From Deltaproteobacteria bacterium (GTDB taxonomy: Bacteria > Desulfobacterota > Desulfuromonadia > Desulfuromonadales > Geopsychrobacteraceae), in the NCBI GenBank assembly GCA_024276905.1, contig JAJRWF010000028.1, positions 1 to 50,396 of the forward strand: a stretch of 50,396 nucleotides of DNA, given 5' to 3'. The notes below the pieces were generated by a model. That model did not search any database. It was not told the origin of the DNA and was given only the letters and a program-made list of their open reading frames with translations. The position numbers and the translations under genes were made by a program. Shown in pieces: positions 45,605-50,396 of this stretch. Each line of letters opens with the position of its first letter. The stretch's first letter is position 1.

Positions 45605-45605
45605 A

Positions 45606-45637
45606 GCATCCTTCGATTACAGAGGGATGCTTTTTTT
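45606..45637 (+). terminator. Intrinsic terminator after the 6S-like RNA
   Basis: GCATCC (45606-45611) pairs with GGATGC (45625-45630) and is followed by seven T. It lies 2-3 bases after the closing stem of the RNA. Confidence 0.8.
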
Positions 45638-45711
45638 ATCGCCTTCCCCCGTACTCTTCATGTTAAACTGCGCGGCAATTTGACTCCGTTTAAGCTCAAA
45701 AAGGAATCCTG

Positions 45712-46899
45712 GTGAACACTGAAACCGACAGCAACAGTGACGAACAGGCAACAATCGTCGAAATCGATGGTCGTCAGATTATCCTGATCGGCACTGCGCA
45801 TATCTCACAGGAATCGGTTGACACCGTCATCCGGGCCATTGATGAACACCAGCCCGACACCGTCTGTGTCGAACTTGATGAACAACGCTATCAGTCACTG
45901 ATCAACCAGAAGGGCTGGGAATCGCTCAACATCAGGGACGTCATTAAAAAAGGGCAGATGCCGTTCCTGCTCACAAATCTGGCGTTATCCAGTTATCAAA
46001 AAAAGATGGGTCTGCAAACGGGTGTCAAGCCGGGAGCCGAACTGGCAGCAGCAGCAAAAACCGCCGAGGAACGCGGCATGCAGGTTGAATTGGTTGACCG
46101 CAACATCCGCACCACCCTGCTGCGCACCTGGCGCAAGGCTGGATTCTGGAACAAGATGAAGGTTCTGGCGGCTCTGCTCGGCAGCCTGTTCGAAAAACAG
46201 GAACTCGACGAAGCCCAACTGGCCAAATTGCGCAGTGGCGACACCCTGTCGCAGATGCTTGAAGAGATGGGCAAACTGCTGCCGTCGGTCAAGACCATCC
46301 TGGTCGATGAACGCGACACCTATATGGCCTACCACATCCGCAATTCACCAGGGGACAGGATCGTTGCGGTGGTTGGAGCTGCGCACCTGCCGGGAATCGT
46401 CAAAAAACTGGATACGGAGATCAGCGCTGAGGCGATCAAAGAAATCAGTACAATTCCGGAAAAAAGCAGTCTCTCCAGGGCGATCCCCTGGCTGATTCCG
46501 GGGATTGTTGTCGCCCTGTTTATTGCCGGGTTCTTCTTCGGTGACCACCAGAAGCTGGCCAACGCTGCGATCGCCTGGGTCCTGGCCAACGGCCTGCTCT
46601 CGGCTCTTGGTGCGCTGATCGCTTTCGGTCATCCATTGACCATCGTCTCGGCCTTTATCGCCGCGCCGATCACCTCACTGAACCCAACCATCGGTGCCGG
46701 TTTCGTCACCGCCTTCGTTCAGGCCTTTGTTGCCGCCCCGACAGTTCGCGATATGGAGCAGGTCGGTGACGATTTAACCACCCTAAAAGGCTGGTGGCGC
46801 AATCGCCTGGCACGGGTAATGCTGGTTTTCTTCTTTTCATCCCTTGGGTCGGCGGCTGGCACTTTTATTGCGTTAGGATGGTTGAAGAACCTGTTGTAG
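45712..46899 (+). CDS. TraB-family membrane protein
   Basis: The 395-residue protein has the TraB/GumN domain (LIGTAHISQESVDTV, VCVELDEQRYQSL and AVVGAAHLPGIVKKL), followed by three or four C-terminal membrane helices from about residue 260. The family includes a pheromone-shutdown protein and putative metalloprotease-like domains with a GxxH motif; no substrate is assigned. The start is the GTG at 45712, with AAGGA 6 bases upstream. It follows the 6S-like RNA and its terminator. Confidence 0.88.
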   Translation: MNTETDSNSDEQATIVEIDGRQIILIGTAHISQESVDTVIRAIDEHQPDTVCVELDEQRYQSLINQKGWESLNIRDVIKKGQMPFLLTNLALSSYQKKMGLQTGVKPGAELAAAAKTAEERGMQVELVDRNIRTTLLRTWRKAGFWNKMKVLAALLGSLFEKQELDEAQLAKLRSGDTLSQMLEEMGKLLPSVKTILVDERDTYMAYHIRNSPGDRIVAVVGAAHLPGIVKKLDTEISAEAIKEISTIPEKSSLSRAIPWLIPGIVVALFIAGFFFGDHQKLANAAIAWVLANGLLSALGALIAFGHPLTIVSAFIAAPITSLNPTIGAGFVTAFVQAFVAAPTVRDMEQVGDDLTTLKGWWRNRLARVMLVFFFSSLGSAAGTFIALGWLKNLL

Positions 46900-46904
46900 C
46901 CTGG

Positions 46905-47174
46905 TTAACTCAACTTTCGCACCACCTTAAACGGTGCAACGGACAGATATTGCTTTAGTGTAGCATCGGCTGACGTAATAGACCCGGTATCTACATAAAT
47001 TCTGCCAGCGCATCGCATAGCTTTACCCAGATCAAGCAGGGTCTTGGTGCCTGTTGTCTTGAAACTATCTTGTAACGAATAATAGTCAGCACCATCCCTA
47101 CAAAACAAGACTATTTCGCATCTCTTTGCGCAATAGTCTTGACTATTGTGCATTGCCGTGCACAATAGTGACAT
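46905..47174 (-). CDS. Uncertain short open frame opposite the DUF4143 gene start
   Basis: An 89-codon frame runs toward the TraB gene. Its first half overlaps the palindromes described at 47107-47169, and the residues there (CTAMHNSQDYCAKRC) merely reflect the repeat sequence. The rest (FCRDGADYYSLQDSFKTTGTKT and later) has a coding-like composition but I recognise no family and no ribosome binding site. It may be the remnant of a longer gene or not a gene at all. Confidence 0.22.
   Translation of the reverse strand: MSLLCTAMHNSQDYCAKRCEIVLFCRDGADYYSLQDSFKTTGTKTLLDLGKAMRCAGRIYVDTGSITSADATLKQYLSVAPFKVVRKLS
47107..47169. repeat. Two back-to-back related hairpins over the DUF4143 gene promoter
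   Basis: First palindrome: AAGACTATTTCGCA (47107-47120) with TGCGCAATAGTCTT (47127-47140), one mismatch, loop of 6. Second: ACTATTGTGCA (47142-47152) with TGCACAATAGT (47159-47169), perfect, loop of 6. The arms of the two units are versions of one another (ACTATTtCGCA and ACTATTgTGCA), so the half-site ACTATT occurs four times in alternating orientation. They end 3 bases before the ATG of the AAA gene and cover its predicted promoter. Confidence 0.8.
47139..47166 (+). promoter_or_regulatory. Candidate promoter giving a leaderless AAA/DUF4143 message
   Basis: TTGACT (47139-47144), a 16-base spacer and CACAAT (47161-47166) would put the transcription start at about 47173, the A of the ATG. No ribosome binding site precedes that ATG, which fits a leaderless transcript. 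The whole promoter lies inside the palindromes, so a repressor bound there would block it. This is inference from sequence only. Confidence 0.4.
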
Positions 47175-48285
47175 GGAAAGAGTGCAGAAAAAAATTATCC
47201 AGCAGGATCTGCAAAAGAAAATGGTCTTTCTGGTCGGTCCACGTCAAGTTGGGAAAACCTGGCTGGCAAAAGAGGTGGCCAAAGAGTACAAAAACCCTTT
47301 TTACCTGAATTATGATCACCCAGATGACCGCAACATAATCATGCAAAGAGCCTGGCTTAACGACGTTGATCTGTTAATTTTTGATGAACTGCACAAAATG
47401 TCAGGCTGGAAAAACTACCTCAAGGGAGTATTCGACACAGGAACAGGTCAACATATACTGGTCACTGGTAGCGCCAGGCTACACACCTTTCGCCAGGCCG
47501 GAGACTCACTGGCCGGACGCTATTTCGCCCACCGCCTGCTCCCCTTCAGCCCCGCAGAACTTATGCGCACCGGGTCAAATATCACCGTCAAACAACTGCT
47601 GAAAAGAGGCGGTTTTCCAGAACCATTGGTCGCTGAAAATGATATTGAAGCAGACCGCTGGCGCAGACAATATATGGACAGCCTGATCCGAACAGACATT
47701 CTTGATTTTGAACGAATCCACGATCTGCGCGCAATTCAATTGCTGCTGGAACTGCTGAGACGCAGAGTCGGCTCACCGATATCGTACAAATCCCTCGCAG
47801 AAGACCTTCAGATTGCGCCGAACACCGTTAAAAAATATATTCAAATTTTCGAAGCTCTTTTTATCGTCTTTCGTATCACTCCTTTTTCACGCAACATCTC
47901 GCGCTCTCTGCTCAAGGAACCGAAAATATATTTCTACGACCAAGGGATGATCGTGGGAAATCAAGGAGCACAACTCGAAAACCTTGTCGCAGTCAGCCTC
48001 TACAAACATATCCTTGAGCGTGAAGATCAAACCGGAAAGTATCTCGCCCTCAACTATCTGAGAACCAAGGAAGGCAAGGAAGTCGATTTCTGTATTGTCG
48101 AGGATGAACAGATTGAAAAAATGATCGAAGTTAAAACCTCAGACACAAAACCAGACAAGAATCTGGTCTATTTTTCGACACGCCACCCCTTCCCTGCCCT
48201 ACAGATAGTCGGCCAACTGAAGAAGGAATATAAAGTCAACGGCATTGAAATCAGAAACGTCGAAAAATTTCTGCACCAACTCTGA
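47173..48285 (+). CDS. AAA-type ATPase with C-terminal DUF4143
   Basis: The 370-residue protein has an N-terminal AAA ATPase with Walker A GPRQVGKT (22-29), Walker B LLIFDELHK and the sensor-like VTGSARLH, then a linker, and a C-terminal DUF4143/restriction-endonuclease-like part with NYLRTKEGKEVDFCIVED and IEVKTSD. Such ATPases are common as isolated cargo genes in bacterial accessory DNA. I prefer ATG 47173 (MERVQKKIIQQDL, like relatives), without a Shine-Dalgarno. The TTG at 47146 lies within the palindrome. Function is unknown; the self-contained unit with its operator array suggests autoregulation. Confidence 0.88.
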   Translation: MERVQKKIIQQDLQKKMVFLVGPRQVGKTWLAKEVAKEYKNPFYLNYDHPDDRNIIMQRAWLNDVDLLIFDELHKMSGWKNYLKGVFDTGTGQHILVTGSARLHTFRQAGDSLAGRYFAHRLLPFSPAELMRTGSNITVKQLLKRGGFPEPLVAENDIEADRWRRQYMDSLIRTDILDFERIHDLRAIQLLLELLRRRVGSPISYKSLAEDLQIAPNTVKKYIQIFEALFIVFRITPFSRNISRSLLKEPKIYFYDQGMIVGNQGAQLENLVAVSLYKHILEREDQTGKYLALNYLRTKEGKEVDFCIVEDEQIEKMIEVKTSDTKPDKNLVYFSTRHPFPALQIVGQLKKEYKVNGIEIRNVEKFLHQL

Positions 48286-48302
48286 ATCGCTCTGCAATCA
48301 AA

Positions 48303-48337
48303 ACGGCCCCGTCGATTTCTCGATGGGGCCGCTTTTT
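48303..48337. terminator. Bidirectional intrinsic terminator
   Basis: A 12-bp stem (CGGCCCCGTCGA with TCGATGGGGCCG, one G-U) and a 4-base loop is followed by CTTTTTT on the plus strand and by TTTT on the minus strand. It ends the AAA/DUF4143 gene and the oxoprolinase gene facing it. Confidence 0.9.
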
Positions 48338-48371
48338 TGCGATTATTGCCCGGCAACACGAGGCACTGAGT

Positions 48372-50396
48372 TCACTCTTCCGGCGTGCCGAAGCCCCCTC
48401 CTCCTGGAGTCTTGATTATAATCATATCGCCAGAATTTACCTCAACCTCGTCGTTTCCCTTCAACAGCCTCAGAGTCCCGTCTTTGCGGACAATACTGTT
48501 CTCACCGCATTTCCCGGGAAGCCCCCCGCCAAGGCCATAGGGTCTGGTCTCCCGGTGCGACGAAAGGATTGTCGCTGTCATCGGCTCAAGAAAACGGAGC
48601 TGCCGCACGACACCGTTTCCACCACTGAATTTACCTTGCCCGCCAGAATTCGGGCGTAACGCAAAGGATTCAACCCGAACCGGAAAACGCCACTCGACAA
48701 CTTCGGGATCGGTCATTCTGGTATTGGTCATGTGGGAGTGCACACCACTGGTGCCGGGATGATCCGGCCCGGCACCAGTCCCGCCGCAGATTGTTTCGTA
48801 ATTCTGATATTTTTCATTGCCGTAGACAAAATTGTTCATGGTTCCCTGGGAGGACGCCAGAACCCCGAGTGCCCCGAACAGACAATCGGTGATAGCCTGT
48901 GAAACTTCCGTATTTCCCGAGATCACTGCGGCAGGGTACTCCGGGCTGATCATGGTTTTGGGCGGGATAGATATCTTCAGCGGTTTGAAACAGCCCTCAT
49001 TGAGAGGAATATCATCGCCGATAAGCGTACGAAACACGTAAAGAACCGCGGCCTTGCACACCGCCGTTGGTGCATTGTAGTTGCCGGTATTCTGGGCTGA
49101 GGTGCCGCTGAAATCAAGGTGGGCCTCACGCTGTTTGTGATCAACCGTTATTTTTACCTTGATGAGATTCCCGCCATCCATCGGATAACTGAACTCAGCA
49201 TCTTTCAGAACGTCGATCACGCGCCGCACCGACTCTTCAGCATTGTCCTGCACATGTCCCATATACGCCTGCACGACCTGCAGGCCGAAGTGATCGATCA
49301 TCTTCAAGAGTTCCTGCTGCCCGGTTTCATTGGCGGCAATCTGGGCCGAGAGATCGGCCATATTCTGATCGATGTTCCGACAGGGATACTTGCCGGATGC
49401 GAGGAGGTCTCGGGTTTGTTTTTCGCGCAAGGTCCCTTGTTCAACAAGCAGAAAATTGTCGATCAAGACTCCTTCCTCGTCGATGTGAGTCGAATCGGGC
49501 GGGGAGGAGCCTGGCGTCCGACCGCCGATATCGGCATGATGCCCCCTGGCGCCGACATAGAAAAGTATTTCGCCTCCTGAAGTGTCGAAAACCGGTGTGA
49601 TAACTGTTACGTCAGGAAGGTGAGTTCCACCATTATAGGGAGCATTCAGCATATATACATTACCGGGTTGTATGCGTCCCTGATTGTTTTCGATCACGGC
49701 CTTTACCGACTCACCCATCGATCCGAGATGAACTGGAACATGTGGTGCATTAGCCACCAGTTGCCCCTGCGCATCGAATATAGCGCAGGAAAAATCGAGC
49801 CGTTCTTTGATATTCACTGAATACGCGGTCTTGGCCAGGGTTGCGCCCATCTGTTCCGCTATCGACATGAACAGATTATTAAAAACCTCAAGCATCACCG
49901 GATCGACCTGAGTTCCTACGGCCTGCTCCCTGGGGCGCGGTTTGTAACGGGTCAAAATAAGATGCTGACGCGCATTCAGGCTTGCCCGCCAACCATCCTC
50001 AACGATAACTGTACCGATATCTTCGGTAATGATCGCTGGGCCCTGAAAAACATGGCCAGGCTTCAAGCGTTCCCTTTTATACAGTGGCACCGCGATGGTG
50101 GAACCATTGACATAGAGAGAGACCCGATCATCTGTTTCCGGAGCATCGCCCTGATGCGCAACTGTCATTTCAGGATCGACCACCTGCTCGGTCTCACCGA
50201 TCCCCTCCACCGAAACAGCTTCAATAATCAGCGGTCTTTCACTGACCACAAAACCAAACTGCTGCCGATGCGCATCTTCAAAGTTATGCAGCATCTCATC
50301 AAAACTGCTGACAGCAATTTCCAGAGACGTATCGGTTGACTCATAGCGCAGATGCGCCTTGACTCTGACTTTGATATTTTCGGGTGAAACCCCCTG
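48372..50396 (-). CDS. Oxoprolinase/hydantoinase A-B fusion, C-terminal part (5' end outside window)
   Basis: The frame stays open to the window edge, so the gene continues upstream. Residues of the C-terminal HyuA part are visible ([45 protein letters not shown]), followed without a break by the HyuB domain ([62 protein letters not shown]). The order matches one-chain ATP-dependent 5-oxoprolinases of about 1,250 residues, which open a cyclic amide such as 5-oxoproline. The exact substrate (oxoproline, hydantoin or related) is not decided. It ends in [10 protein letters not shown]. Confidence 0.9.
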   Translation of the reverse strand, partial: QGVSPENIKVRVKAHLRYESTDTSLEIAVSSFDEMLHNFEDAHRQQFGFVVSERPLIIEAVSVEGIGETEQVVDPEMTVAHQGDAPETDDRVSLYVNGSTIAVPLYKRERLKPGHVFQGPAIITEDIGTVIVEDGWRASLNARQHLILTRYKPRPREQAVGTQVDPVMLEVFNNLFMSIAEQMGATLAKTAYSVNIKERLDFSCAIFDAQGQLVANAPHVPVHLGSMGESVKAVIENNQGRIQPGNVYMLNAPYNGGTHLPDVTVITPVFDTSGGEILFYVGARGHHADIGGRTPGSSPPDSTHIDEEGVLIDNFLLVEQGTLREKQTRDLLASGKYPCRNIDQNMADLSAQIAANETGQQELLKMIDHFGLQVVQAYMGHVQDNAEESVRRVIDVLKDAEFSYPMDGGNLIKVKITVDHKQREAHLDFSGTSAQNTGNYNAPTAVCKAAVLYVFRTLIGDDIPLNEGCFKPLKISIPPKTMISPEYPAAVISGNTEVSQAITDCLFGALGVLASSQGTMNNFVYGNEKYQNYETICGGTGAGPDHPGTSGVHSHMTNTRMTDPEVVEWRFPVRVESFALRPNSGGQGKFSGGNGVVRQLRFLEPMTATILSSHRETRPYGLGGGLPGKCGENSIVRKDGTLRLLKGNDEVEVNSGDMIIIKTPGGGGFGTPEE

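Overview
The window reads as chromosomal DNA of an anaerobic, lipopolysaccharide-bearing delta-type proteobacterium (Desulfobacterota), most likely Desulfuromonadales/Geobacterales. This is inferred from gene content and order: a kds-lpt-rpoN-hpf-ptsN-hprK-rapZ-PTS run of the kind known from Geobacter and Pelobacter relatives, the anaerobe oxygen-defence pair desulfoferrodoxin and rubrerythrin, and an Mla lipid-transport operon. No phage, IS element or CRISPR array is visible.

Layout. 1-1500 (+): end of a polyamine module, an agmatine deiminase gene broken by an in-frame TAA, then intact N-carbamoylputrescine amidase. 1550-2719 (-): metK with its own sigma-70-type promoter. 2822-19672 (-): a long block on one strand. 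Read in transcription order it is a LysR regulator, kdsB, pyrG, kdsA, kdsD, kdsC, lptC, lptA, lptB, rpoN, hpf, ptsN, hprK, rapZ, mannose-class PTS EIIA, EIIB, EIIC, EIID, HPr and Enzyme I. It joins KDO/LPS precursor synthesis and export to sigma-54 and a phosphotransferase chain with no sugar-catabolic gene nearby. 19784-20788 (+): exported transglutaminase-like protein. A 120-nt imperfect palindrome follows, ending at the dfx stop codon. 20981-24664 (-): alpha/beta hydrolase, soluble PAS histidine kinase, rubrerythrin, desulfoferrodoxin. 24855-28490 (+): ilvA, a small Cys-rich DUF6485 protein and a YgiQ-type radical SAM protein. 29022-33697 (+): a two-subunit biotin-dependent acyl-CoA carboxylase, closed by a bidirectional terminator.

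33855-39187: divergent sulfur assimilation, siroheme sulfite/nitrite reductase (-) against DUF2061, cysH, cysD and a cysN-cysC fusion (+), with a palindrome between the two directions. A tRNA-Pro(TGG) follows. 39416-44442 (-): TerB-like, MnmM-like methyltransferase, MlaE, F, D, A, C and a cyclic-nucleotide-binding protein. 44515-45232 (-): crcB and DUF190 from one good promoter. About 45402-45604 (+): a structured RNA with promoter and terminator that I read as 6S RNA, followed by a TraB-family membrane protein. 47173-48285 (+): an AAA/DUF4143 ATPase whose start region carries two back-to-back related hairpins. 48372-end (-): C-terminal part of an oxoprolinase/hydantoinase A-B fusion running off the window.

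The most unusual things are the nested inverted repeats over the apparently leaderless start of the AAA/DUF4143 gene, the long palindromic element beside dfx, the ochre codon in agmatine deiminase, and the combination of an Fe-S-type CysH with an atypical APS-kinase P-loop. Nothing here is clearly a wholly new system. All functions are judged by eye from sequence; no database search was run.
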